A stretch of 32,501 nucleotides of DNA from Spirosomataceae bacterium (lineage in GTDB: Bacteria; Bacteroidota; Bacteroidia; Cytophagales; Spirosomataceae): NCBI GenBank assembly GCA_025455785.1, contig JALOLV010000003.1, positions 1-32,501 on the forward strand, in the 5' to 3' direction. The translations under genes were made by a program, and so were the position numbers. This document shows, in pieces, positions 16,870 through 25,609 of this stretch. A model generated the notes under the pieces. It was not told the origin of the DNA and made no database searches. It saw only the letters and a list, made by a program, of their open reading frames with translations. How positions within the stretch are numbered: position 1 is the first letter of the stretch; each line of letters begins with the position of its first letter.

Positions 16870-18117
16870 ATGACTACAAATTTATCTCAAATCATACACC
16901 AATATAAAACAGATTCACAAAGTGTTTATAATACTTGGTTCATTGATAATGACCAACGATTGAAAGCGTTTCGCACTATCCGAAGGGGAGTTTTACAGGT
17001 AATAGAGGACATTAAAAATAAAACTTTCCCAAACGATTTTAAGGGAAGTTCCTTAGAATTTGTCTTGAATTGCATTGCCGAACAAAAACAAGTTTTTGTG
17101 GGGGTTTCTCATCCATTTTATTGGAAACCGAAGCTAAGAATTCCTGACATCTATGAAAATCAAACAAATAAAACTGCTTTTGGACAATTTCTTGAAAACT
17201 GTATCAATGCCAAATCAGAAGAACAAATTATCAAAGAAATTGTAAGATTAGATGCCTTACAAATCAAAGGCTTAGGGCCAGCCGTTGGAAGTATTTTGTA
17301 TTTTTTACACCCAACCTTATTTCCACCGTTCAACACTGCTATTGTAAACGGTTTCAATGCTTTATTTTCTGACAAGAAAAAACTGGGTTCTTGGTCAGAA
17401 TATTTAAAAATAAGAGAAGTTTTGATTGAAACCAATCAAAAACATAAAACAGAATTATCAAACGACTTAGGGGCAATAGCTGGGCTATGTTTTGAAATAG
17501 GCACACAAAAAATGCTTATTGGCAATGATGAATATTTGAGTGAAGAAGAGCGACATAAATTAGAAAAAAGCATTGAAAAACGCCAAAAAGAAATCAGAGA
17601 AGAAAAATTAGAAGAAAATCTACATACTGAAATGCAATTTCATTTATTGAAAATTGGTCAAAGTTTAGGTTATGATGCCTTCGTTGCAATCAATGACCGT
17701 TCGAGGTCTTATGATGGTAAGAGCTTTTCGTTTATGAGTCCCGATAAATTTCCTACCATTGATTGCGAGAAAGATACTGCAAATACCATCAAACTGATAG
17801 ATGTTTTATGGTTTGAGAAGGGTACAAACAATGTAATTTGTGCCTTTGAAGTGGAAAAAAGCACCAGTATTTATTCAGGAATTTTACGCTTGACAGACCT
17901 TTCCTATTCCATCGCTGATGGTGATGAAATCTTTTATTTGGTTGTACCCGAAAGTCGTGAAAAAGATGTAGTCATGCAGCTTTCCCGTCCATCAATTAAG
18001 CAAATCAAAACACCAATCAAATACATATTATTTGGCGAACTACGCCAGAACTGCGATGCACTTTGCAGATTTGGGGATAGTCATCGAATCATGGAGAAAA
18101 TATCAAAAACGATATAA
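16870..18117 (+). CDS. Putative PD-(D/E)XK-type nuclease with helix-hairpin-helix-like segment
   Basis: This 415-residue soluble protein is not a copper gene. A middle segment, LQIKGLGPAVGSILYFLHP (about 132-150), looks like a helix-hairpin-helix or related DNA-binding element. A charged coiled-coil stretch, EERHKLEKSIEKRQKEIREEK, lies near 226-246. The C-terminal third has Asp311 in LIDVLWFE and, 15 residues on, Glu327-Val-Glu329-Lys330 in AFEVEKSTSIYSGILRLTDL. This resembles a PD-(D/E)XK nuclease core in which the ExK position is read as ExE. It looks like a restriction-type or defence nuclease, yet no DNA methyltransferase is adjacent. The start overlaps the stop of a short frame (TAATG). 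PepSY follows 4 nt downstream, so it is inserted within an otherwise metal-related run. Confidence 0.6.
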   Translation: MTTNLSQIIHQYKTDSQSVYNTWFIDNDQRLKAFRTIRRGVLQVIEDIKNKTFPNDFKGSSLEFVLNCIAEQKQVFVGVSHPFYWKPKLRIPDIYENQTNKTAFGQFLENCINAKSEEQIIKEIVRLDALQIKGLGPAVGSILYFLHPTLFPPFNTAIVNGFNALFSDKKKLGSWSEYLKIREVLIETNQKHKTELSNDLGAIAGLCFEIGTQKMLIGNDEYLSEEERHKLEKSIEKRQKEIREEKLEENLHTEMQFHLLKIGQSLGYDAFVAINDRSRSYDGKSFSFMSPDKFPTIDCEKDTANTIKLIDVLWFEKGTNNVICAFEVEKSTSIYSGILRLTDLSYSIADGDEIFYLVVPESREKDVVMQLSRPSIKQIKTPIKYILFGELRQNCDALCRFGDSHRIMEKISKTI

Positions 18118-18121
18118 AAAA

Positions 18122-18862
18122 ATGAAAAAAGCAGAGTTTCAGCGTAAAATCCGTAAAACACACCGTTGGTTAGGTCTTATTTTAGGTATTCAATTTTTAT
18201 TTTGGACAGTTGGCGGGCTATATTTTAGTTGGTCAAATATGGACGAAGTTCATGGCGACCATCAAAAAGCCCATATTCACCCACTTGATGCCAATTTGAG
18301 TTTAGTAAATCCACAAGACATTATTTCTCAAATAAAAGCAAAAGATAGTATCAACTATGTTTTTGAGATACGTTTGATTCAGATTTTGGGCGAACCTCAT
18401 TACCAAATTACGTACTCGAAAGAGCATGATAGAGGAAAAAAAATACAATTAGCCAATGCTCAAACGGGTGTTTTACGAACAACACTCTCCAAAGATGAAG
18501 CCGTTAATGTAGCAAAAGTTAGTTTTTCGGATGATGCCACCGTAAAACAAGTAGAATATTTAACCACAACCAACGGACATCACGAATATCGTGAAAGCCC
18601 ATTGCCAGCGTATGCAGTAACTTTTCAACATCCTTCAAATACCACCGTTTATGTAGCCACAGAGTTAGGAACAGTTCAGAAATTCAGGAATAACAAGTGG
18701 CGTATTTTTGATTTCCTTTGGATGATGCACACAATGGATTATCAAACCCGTGATAATATTTCTAATTGGCTCTTACGAGCTTTCTCAATATTTGGTTTAT
18801 TAACTATATTTTCTGGCTTTACTCTTTTTTTTGTGAGCCAAAAACCCAAAAAGAAACTATAA
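18122..18862 (+). CDS. PepSY-domain membrane protein
   Basis: The protein has 246 residues from the ATG at 18122. The frame stays open back to 18032, but that part overlaps the nuclease end and adds a non-homologous stretch, so the later ATG is chosen. One transmembrane helix lies at about 16-36 (GLILGIQFLFWTVGGLYF) after a basic RKTHRWLG motif, then a periplasmic part with two PepSY-like modules (LANAQTGVLRTTLSKDEAVNVAK at its centre), and a second helix at about 214-236. PepSY-TM proteins of this kind accompany siderophore receptors and copper oxidases, with proposed roles in reduction or protein inhibition. Histidines in EVHGDHQKAHIHP (42-54) could bind metal. It lies 10 nt before the oxidase-barrel gene. 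Confidence 0.8.
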   Translation: MKKAEFQRKIRKTHRWLGLILGIQFLFWTVGGLYFSWSNMDEVHGDHQKAHIHPLDANLSLVNPQDIISQIKAKDSINYVFEIRLIQILGEPHYQITYSKEHDRGKKIQLANAQTGVLRTTLSKDEAVNVAKVSFSDDATVKQVEYLTTTNGHHEYRESPLPAYAVTFQHPSNTTVYVATELGTVQKFRNNKWRIFDFLWMMHTMDYQTRDNISNWLLRAFSIFGLLTIFSGFTLFFVSQKPKKKL

Positions 18863-18872
18863 AATTACTATT

Positions 18873-21176
18873 ATGAAAACACTACCAATAATCCTTTTAC
18901 TATGTCCCTTTGCTATTTTTGCTCAACACGAACATCATCAAACCAATACTTCTCATCAAGAATCAACTTTATCAACAATACAAGTTCAATCATCTATACA
19001 AAACTATGTTTCCAAAACGGTCAGATACGAGTTATTTGTTAGAGATACGTTGGTAAACTACTCTGGTAAAACTAAACGAGCAATCGCAGTAAATGGACAA
19101 ATTCCGATGCCAACCCTCTCTTTTACAGAAGGAGACACCGCTGAAATAGTAGTGCATAATGAATTAAAAGAAAGCACTTCTTTACACTGGCATGGACTGA
19201 TTTTGCCTAATAAAGAGGACGGTGTTCCGTATCTTACTCAGATGCCGATTAAACCCAAAACCACGCATACTTATCGCTTTCCAATTGTCCAGAATGGAAC
19301 GCATTGGTATCATAGTCATAGTGGTTTGCAGGAGCAAATCGGTATGTATGGAAGTTTTGTGATGAATAAAAAAGCCGATAGTCCTACTTTTAGAAAAGGA
19401 ATAGATGACTTACCTACGATTCCTATTATTCTCAGTGAATGGACGGACTTTAATCCAAATAACGTACATCGAATGTTGCATAATGCAACTGATTGGTTTG
19501 CTATAAAGAAAGGTACTACTCAAAGCTATTCCGAAGCAATAAAGCAAGGGTATATGGGAACAAAACTTAAAAATGAATGGAAAAGAATGACAGCGATGGA
19601 TGTTAGTGATGTTTACTACGAAAAATTTTTAATCAATGGAAAACCCGAATATAATCTTTCTCAATTTAAAGCAGGTGATAAAGTACGGCTAAGGATTTCA
19701 AACGGAGGTGCTTCTACCTATTTTTGGTTAAATTATGCAGGTGGTAAAATCACCGTAGTTGCCAGCGACGGAAACGATGTAGAACCAGTGGATGTTGATA
19801 GAATGATAATTGCAGTCTCAGAAACCTATGATGTAGTTGTTACAATTCCAGATAATATGAGTTATGAGTTCTTAGCAACCGCCGAAGACCGTACTAAATC
19901 AACTTCTCTGTGGTTGGGTGAAGGTATGAAAATGAAAGCTACTTCGATGCCCAAACTCAAATATTTTGAAGGAATGAAAATGATGAACGATATGATGAAT
20001 TTGGATGGGAGTATGGATGATATGGGAATGAGCATGAGCCTCCAACAAATGGATATGAATACAGTGATGTATCCAGAAATTACGGGAAGTACCGAAAAAA
20101 AGTCAGATAATATGGTTGGAATGAACATGAGTCACTCCAACCATTCTACTTCACCTGAAAGCATAACAACTTTAAATTATGCCATGTTGAAATCACCTAT
20201 CACTACATCTTTGCCAGCACTAGCACCTGAGAAGTTATTGAAATTTGAGTTAACAGGCAACATGAATCGATATGTCTGGAGTATGGATAATAAAGTTGTC
20301 TCTGAAACTGATAAGATTTTAATTAAAAAAGGAGAAAATGTAAAGATTATCCTCTATAATGGCTCAATGATGCGACACCCCATGCACTTGCATGGACACG
20401 ATTTTAGGCTTTTAAACGGTCAGGGTGCTTACTCCCCACTTAAAAATATTATTGACATCATGCCAATGGAAACAGATACTCTCGAATTCAATGCGAATAT
20501 TGAGGGAGATTGGTTCTTTCATTGTCATATCCTTTACCACATGATGAGTGGTATGGGTCGGGTTTTTACTTATGAAAACCAAGCGGCAAATCCTTATATA
20601 CCTAATCCTAAATATGCTTGGAGAAAATTAGGAGCAGAAGATAAAAAACTTCATTTTATGGCAGAAAATGATATTGCAACCAACGGAAATGATGGACAGT
20701 TGATGCTTCAAAATACCCGCTGGAGCATTGGTACAGAGTGGCGGCTGGGATACAATGCGATGCACGGCTACGAGACCGAGACTCATATTGGGCGGTATAT
20801 TGGTAAAATGCAATGGTTCATGCCATTTATAGGCTTTGATTGGCGATACCGAGTAAATGGAATGGATATGGTTGAAAAAAACCTTTTTGGACAGACCAGT
20901 ACAAAGGATAATCGAGGTTTATTTAGTGTAGGATTCAATTATACATTACCTTTTTTAGTACGTTTCCAATCGGAGGTTTTTACAGATGGTAATTTTCGTA
21001 TGCAGTTAGCAAGAGAGGATATTCCACTAAGTAAGCGTTTAAGAGGAATGTTTATGGTCAATACCGATAAAGAATACATGGGTGGAATTGACTATATTTT
21101 TGGTAAAAATATTCGTGGCAGAGTTCATTATGACAGTGATATGGGTTGGGGCGTGGGAATTGGATTGAATTACTAA
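18873..21176 (+). CDS. Multicopper oxidase fused to CopB/PcoB-like outer-membrane barrel
   Basis: This 767-residue two-part protein has a Sec signal peptide ending near residue 17 and no twin arginine. Residues about 45-575 are a CopA/PcoA-type multicopper oxidase with HWH (105-107), HWYHSH (144-149), HPMHLHGH (502-509), and the type 1 site HCHILYH with Cys551, His556 and Met561. A Met- and Asp-rich loop (about 350-425, with many DMxM and MxM units) is a probable Cu(I) reservoir as in PcoA/CueO. Residues about 580-767 are a short beta-barrel of the CopB/PcoB type, rich in aromatic and alternating residues (TEWRLGYNAMHGYETETHIG) and ending in VGIGLNY. PcoA and PcoB are normally separate proteins, so this fusion would tether the oxidase to the outer membrane. 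Confidence 0.88.
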   Translation: MKTLPIILLLCPFAIFAQHEHHQTNTSHQESTLSTIQVQSSIQNYVSKTVRYELFVRDTLVNYSGKTKRAIAVNGQIPMPTLSFTEGDTAEIVVHNELKESTSLHWHGLILPNKEDGVPYLTQMPIKPKTTHTYRFPIVQNGTHWYHSHSGLQEQIGMYGSFVMNKKADSPTFRKGIDDLPTIPIILSEWTDFNPNNVHRMLHNATDWFAIKKGTTQSYSEAIKQGYMGTKLKNEWKRMTAMDVSDVYYEKFLINGKPEYNLSQFKAGDKVRLRISNGGASTYFWLNYAGGKITVVASDGNDVEPVDVDRMIIAVSETYDVVVTIPDNMSYEFLATAEDRTKSTSLWLGEGMKMKATSMPKLKYFEGMKMMNDMMNLDGSMDDMGMSMSLQQMDMNTVMYPEITGSTEKKSDNMVGMNMSHSNHSTSPESITTLNYAMLKSPITTSLPALAPEKLLKFELTGNMNRYVWSMDNKVVSETDKILIKKGENVKIILYNGSMMRHPMHLHGHDFRLLNGQGAYSPLKNIIDIMPMETDTLEFNANIEGDWFFHCHILYHMMSGMGRVFTYENQAANPYIPNPKYAWRKLGAEDKKLHFMAENDIATNGNDGQLMLQNTRWSIGTEWRLGYNAMHGYETETHIGRYIGKMQWFMPFIGFDWRYRVNGMDMVEKNLFGQTSTKDNRGLFSVGFNYTLPFLVRFQSEVFTDGNFRMQLAREDIPLSKRLRGMFMVNTDKEYMGGIDYIFGKNIRGRVHYDSDMGWGVGIGLNY

Positions 21177-21228
21177 ACTTCAAATGGCATGAAAATTGTG
21201 TTTTCATAATTATTCTTACGTGAATCTT

Positions 21229-22587
21229 ATGAAAAAAGCAATATTTACTTTCGCAATCGCATTTTTAGTAATCTCGTGTACATCAAAGGAAGATAGTGCA
21301 GCACCTACCACTCTCGATACCGAACTTGAAAAGATTTTATTAGCAACTTCAAACGGAAAGGGTAAATCTTTTTACATCTTACCGAAAAGTAATGATTTTG
21401 ATAAAATCCCACAAGACCCCAAAAATCCGATAACTGCTGAAAAAGTAGCACTTGGAAAATTACTTTTCCATGAAACTGCTTTGGGACGAAACCCAGTTGT
21501 AGAATCGAGTAATAGCACATATTCCTGTGCAAGCTGCCACCATGTAAAAGCGGGTTTTCAAGCATGTGTACCTCAAGGCATTGGTGATGGTGGCGTAGGA
21601 TTTGGAGTTCAGGGCGAAAAACGAGCAAAAAATCCACTATACAAAGACAGCGAAATAGACGTTCAGCCAATTCGTACACCCTCAGCTTTGAATATAGCGT
21701 ATCAAACAAATATTTTATGGAATGGCCAATTTGGAGCGACAAACTTAAATGTAGGAACAGAAGCGAGCTGGACGAAAGGAACACCTAAAGAAAAAAACAA
21801 TTTAGGATTTGAAGGTACAGAAATCCAAGCAATTGCAGGTCAAGATGTTCATCGCTTATTTATTACCAAATCTTTTGTAGAATCAAATAGCATCTATAAC
21901 GATTTATTCAAGAAGGCTTTCCCGAAAATGAACACCAATGATAACCTTGAATATAAAATCAATGCTGGTTTGGCAATCGCTGCCTATGAACGTACACTGC
22001 TTTCAACCGAAGCCCCCTTTCAACAATGGCTCAATGGAAATTATGGTGCTTTGAGTGAGGTAGAGAAAAAAGGAGCAACCCTCTTTTTTGGAAAGGCCAG
22101 TTGTGTTACTTGTCATAATAGTCCTTCTTTGGCTTCAATGAAATTCTATGCTTTGGGAGTAAACGATTTACAGAATGGTAATTATGGCATTAACACCGTA
22201 TTTGCTGTCACAGAAGCAAAAGCCGAACACAAAGGCCGTGGTGGATTTACTGGAAAAGCAGAAGATATGTATAAATTTAAAGTTCCCCAATTATATAATC
22301 TGAAAGACTCACCTTTTTACTTTCATGGCTCATCTTTTACTAAAATTGAAGATGTAATTATTTACAAGAATATTGCAAAACCCCAAAACACAAAAGTACC
22401 ATTGACACAAATTGCACCAGAGTTTAAACCTTTAAATCTGACAAATGAAGAAATAGTACAGCTTACAGAGTTTATTAAAAATGGATTATATGACAGAAAT
22501 CTTCAAAGATTTGCCCCACAAAAGCTACCTTCAGGTTTAGCATTTCCGAATAATGACCTACAATCAAGAAAAGATTTAGGATTTTAA
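21229..22587 (+). CDS. Di-heme cytochrome c peroxidase lipoprotein
   Basis: The protein has 452 residues from the ATG at 21229; the frame extends 11 codons upstream to a TTG, but the signal peptide fits the ATG. It has a lipoprotein signal with lipobox LVISC. Two CxxCH heme motifs are present: CASCH (Cys100, Cys103, His104) and CVTCH (Cys292, Cys295, His296), the spacing typical of bacterial CcpA/MauG peroxidases. The fold reads well through GKLLFHETALG, TPSALNIAYQTNILWNG and KVPQLYNL. It reduces peroxide in the periplasm using cytochrome c, or acts as a MauG-like modifier. It follows the oxidase-barrel gene by about 50 nt, so removal of peroxide made near copper is a possible role. Confidence 0.9.
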   Translation: MKKAIFTFAIAFLVISCTSKEDSAAPTTLDTELEKILLATSNGKGKSFYILPKSNDFDKIPQDPKNPITAEKVALGKLLFHETALGRNPVVESSNSTYSCASCHHVKAGFQACVPQGIGDGGVGFGVQGEKRAKNPLYKDSEIDVQPIRTPSALNIAYQTNILWNGQFGATNLNVGTEASWTKGTPKEKNNLGFEGTEIQAIAGQDVHRLFITKSFVESNSIYNDLFKKAFPKMNTNDNLEYKINAGLAIAAYERTLLSTEAPFQQWLNGNYGALSEVEKKGATLFFGKASCVTCHNSPSLASMKFYALGVNDLQNGNYGINTVFAVTEAKAEHKGRGGFTGKAEDMYKFKVPQLYNLKDSPFYFHGSSFTKIEDVIIYKNIAKPQNTKVPLTQIAPEFKPLNLTNEEIVQLTEFIKNGLYDRNLQRFAPQKLPSGLAFPNNDLQSRKDLGF

Positions 22588-22654
22588 TAGTTAGTTAAAA
22601 TCATTCAGTTATTATTGAAAAGAGTATATTTGTGTAATATTTAGATGGTAACCA

Positions 22655-23206
22655 TTGAAAAGATTCTCCTCAATACTGTTTTTAAGCCTTTTGTTTTGTA
22701 ATACACTGGGCTTTACACTCGTTACTTTTTGGAACGAATGGCAGGAGAATCATCGTGTAAAACCAAGTAGTTTTGTTGAAGTGAGGGGTAATGAATTAAT
22801 TTTCAAAATGCAATTGACACTACCCTATCAATCTGAATTTCGTACCGATATTATGAATGGCAATACAGCTATTTATGAGGGTAAATTCTATCAATCCTAT
22901 GTACAGGTTTATCAAAAAGACACCCTTTATACCCATTACCATCTACTCAATGTTAGTCGAGATAATGTTTTAGCATTACTAAATGAAGTTCACGAAAACT
23001 TAAACTCATTCTCAAAAGAACATAAAACACCCAGTCAAAAAGCCTTAGATTTTTTAAAAAACTTCTCAAAAGATTATGTCGAACTTCATTCAAAGATGAT
23101 TACATGGTTTTGGATTGAAGATTTGGGATTTGAAAACTACAATTATTTAACATTACATCCTAATTTCATTCTATCGGTCAATGCTCCGCCACCGATGCTT
23201 TCATAG
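22655..23206 (+). CDS. Small secreted protein before TonB receptor, unknown family
   Basis: I do not recognise this 183-residue protein. The frame begins at a TTG (22655) with MKRFSSILFLSLLFCNTLGF, a plausible signal peptide, and there is no nearby in-frame ATG. The mature part is polar with a mixed strand/helix character and includes HYHLLN (about 90) and a C-terminal segment LTLHPNFILSVNAPPPMLS. The pair of secreted N-terminus and proline-rich end directly before a TonB receptor recalls the HYC_CC_PP gene at 5098 and the DUF6660 gene at 31849, although the sequences are not obviously related. It is preceded by TATATTTG (22625-22632), a -7-like element, and lies 87 nt before the receptor start. 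Confidence 0.6.
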   Translation: MKRFSSILFLSLLFCNTLGFTLVTFWNEWQENHRVKPSSFVEVRGNELIFKMQLTLPYQSEFRTDIMNGNTAIYEGKFYQSYVQVYQKDTLYTHYHLLNVSRDNVLALLNEVHENLNSFSKEHKTPSQKALDFLKNFSKDYVELHSKMITWFWIEDLGFENYNYLTLHPNFILSVNAPPPMLS

Positions 23207-23293
23207 TAATTGACGATTTATTTTTACTCATTGGTATTCCTTTTGAGTGACTTTACTATGTCTTTTAATATCTTACAATAATGAAATTATCTA

Positions 23294-25471
23294 ATGAAAA
23301 ATATACCTCTATTAATTCTTCTGTTTATCTCTTCGGTTGTTTTTGCACAGCAAAAAGAAGATTCCTCTAAAGTCTTGAAACTCAATGAAGTACAGATAAG
23401 GGAGCAACAATTCAAATTTAATATCCAGAGTATTCCAAACACCAAGGGTACATATCTATATGCAGGTAAAAAAACTGAGGTAATCAATGTGTTAGGCTTG
23501 AATGCCAATATTGCCGAAAAAACGGCACGACAGATTTTTGCTAAAGTCCCTGGCATTTTTGTTTATGATATGGATGGAACTGGAAATCAATTAAATATCT
23601 CAACTCGGGGACTTGACCCACATCGTGGTTGGGAATTCAATGTCAGAAAAGATGCTGTAATAACTAATACTGATATGTACGGTTATCCTGCAAGCCACTA
23701 CTCTATGCCGATGGAAGCAATTCAAAATATAGAACTGGTTCGTGGTACAGGTTCGTTACAATATGGGGCCCAATTCGGTGGGATGCTTAATTACGTTTCA
23801 AAACAAGGTGATTCGACAAAAACCTTTGATTTTGAAACCACCAACAGTATTGGCTCTTATGGTTTATTTAGTACCTATAACGCCATTGGTGGACAGGTCG
23901 GAAAAGTAAATTACTATGCTTATTATAGCAAACGGGTTTCTGACGGTTATCGTAGTAATAGCAGAAGTGATTATGAAGCTCAATCAGCTCAAATTACTTA
24001 TAGGCCTACATCAAAACTATCATTGAAAGCTGACTTTTCTCGCTCAAAATATGTTATTCAGTTAGCTGGTCAACAAACTGATGCTATGTTTAATGCAGAC
24101 CCAAGAGCATCTACTCGTTCGAGAAATTATTATAGTCCAGATATTTATGTACCTTCTGTATCATTGAATTGGGCATTAAATAATCGCACCAAATTCTCGT
24201 GGGTCACATCTGCTGTCTTGGGAAGCCGAAATAGTGTAATGTTTGATAAAACGGCAGACGTTATTGATAAAATCGACACTCAAACATTACAATATGCCAA
24301 TCGTCAAGTTGATATTGACAACTATCACAGCTACACCTCAGAATTACGTATATTACACGAGTATAATATTGGAAAAGCAGCATCAATATTGGTGGGTGGT
24401 GTGCAACTGATGAACAATGATTTGCACCGCCGCCAGCAAGGAAAAGGGACTACAGGTAGTGATTTTGATTTAACAATAACAGGCGATTGGGGTAGAGATT
24501 TACATTTAAAAACTCAAAATATTGCTATTTTTATTGAAAATCGAATTAATCTAAGCTCAAAACTGGCAATATCACCAGGTCTTAGACTTGAATCTGGTGA
24601 GTCAAAAATGTCAGGTTTTATTAGCTATTATGACCCTGCAAAGTTACCAAATGTAATTGCACATCGTTTTCCATTATTTGGTATCAATACCGATTATCAA
24701 TTATCTGAAAATCAAAATTTGTATGCTGGATTTTCACAGGCATATCGACCTGTTATATTTAAAGATATTATACCCGCATCAATTTATGAAAAATCATCTG
24801 ATAATTTAAAAGATGCAAGTGGATACAATTTTGAAATGGGCTATAAAGGGAACTTTGAAAAATTAAGAATTGAACTCACCTATTTTCAACTACTTTATAA
24901 AAATAGACTCGGTACATTGGCACAAACAGATGCTAACGGGGATTTTCAAATTTTGAGAACAAATATTGGAGATTCATTTACAAAAGGGCTTGAAATATTT
25001 ATTGAATATTACGCACGAATTAATGCAAAAACTAATTTCTCTATTTTTAGTTCAACATCATTGATGGAAGCTAAATATTTAAAAGCTGAGATTCGTTCAG
25101 GTGAAAAAAACATCAGTATCGAAGGGAGTTTTGTAGAAAGTACCCCTCAAATAATTAGCAGAAATGGGGCTACATTTAGGTATAGAAAATTAAGTTTTAC
25201 AAGCCTATTTAGCTATACTGCTAAAAGTTATGCCGATGCACTCAATACATTACAACCATCGGCAAATGGTAGCGTAGGACTTGTACCTGCGTATGGTATT
25301 TTAGATTTTAATGCTACATATAGAATTTCAAGTAAATTGCAATTCAAACTCAACCTAAATAATGCAACAGACAGACAATATTTTACCAAACGTCCACAAT
25401 TCTATCCAGGCCCAGGTATTTGGGCTTCTGATGGACGCAGTGTAAATCTAACTGTTTCTTCTCATTTTTAG
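23294..25471 (+). CDS. TonB-dependent receptor, FecA-like
   Basis: This 725-residue outer-membrane receptor has a signal peptide at about 1-19, a short N-terminal region with LNEVQIREQQ, and then a plug. The plug includes IFAKVPGIFVYDMDGTGNQLNISTRGLDP (about 78-106), the pattern of FecA-type receptors, and IELVRGTGSLQYGAQFGGMLNYV. A long barrel follows, ending with VNLTVSSHF. It lacks the carboxypeptidase-like domain of the receptor at 5602, so the two have different histories. Relatives transport iron citrate, but with a peroxidase and copper oxidase-barrel gene upstream, the substrate here could be a metal complex other than iron. It is the last gene before a terminator-like hairpin. Confidence 0.88.
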   Translation: MKNIPLLILLFISSVVFAQQKEDSSKVLKLNEVQIREQQFKFNIQSIPNTKGTYLYAGKKTEVINVLGLNANIAEKTARQIFAKVPGIFVYDMDGTGNQLNISTRGLDPHRGWEFNVRKDAVITNTDMYGYPASHYSMPMEAIQNIELVRGTGSLQYGAQFGGMLNYVSKQGDSTKTFDFETTNSIGSYGLFSTYNAIGGQVGKVNYYAYYSKRVSDGYRSNSRSDYEAQSAQITYRPTSKLSLKADFSRSKYVIQLAGQQTDAMFNADPRASTRSRNYYSPDIYVPSVSLNWALNNRTKFSWVTSAVLGSRNSVMFDKTADVIDKIDTQTLQYANRQVDIDNYHSYTSELRILHEYNIGKAASILVGGVQLMNNDLHRRQQGKGTTGSDFDLTITGDWGRDLHLKTQNIAIFIENRINLSSKLAISPGLRLESGESKMSGFISYYDPAKLPNVIAHRFPLFGINTDYQLSENQNLYAGFSQAYRPVIFKDIIPASIYEKSSDNLKDASGYNFEMGYKGNFEKLRIELTYFQLLYKNRLGTLAQTDANGDFQILRTNIGDSFTKGLEIFIEYYARINAKTNFSIFSSTSLMEAKYLKAEIRSGEKNISIEGSFVESTPQIISRNGATFRYRKLSFTSLFSYTAKSYADALNTLQPSANGSVGLVPAYGILDFNATYRISSKLQFKLNLNNATDRQYFTKRPQFYPGPGIWASDGRSVNLTVSSHF

Positions 25472-25502
25472 AAAGTAAAGACATCAACCTACTTTATAAA
25501 AA

Positions 25503-25542
25503 TACAACAACGGATTGAAATTCTGTTCGAGCCGTTGTTGTA
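25503..25542 (+). terminator. Hairpin after the FecA-like receptor
   Basis: TACAACAACGG (25503-25513) pairs with CCGTTGTTGTA (25532-25542), an 11-bp perfect stem with an 18-nt loop, 31 nt after the receptor stop. A short T-rich tail follows. It probably ends the transcript that includes the PepSY, oxidase and receptor genes. Confidence 0.6.
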
Positions 25543-25609
25543 TCTATTTACCTTTTATGAACATAAATCTAACAGCAAATGTTAACATTGAGCAAACAAT
25601 TTACTAAAC

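Noticed and set aside
16112-18117. Methyltransferase and nuclease as a restriction-modification pair
   Set aside because: The methyltransferase has small-molecule motifs and no DNA-methyltransferase catalytic motif, so pairing is not supported.
18032-18121. Longer PepSY start inside the nuclease gene
   Set aside because: The extra 30 residues overlap the nuclease end in another frame and look unlike a PepSY N-terminus; the ATG at 18122 begins the typical basic motif.
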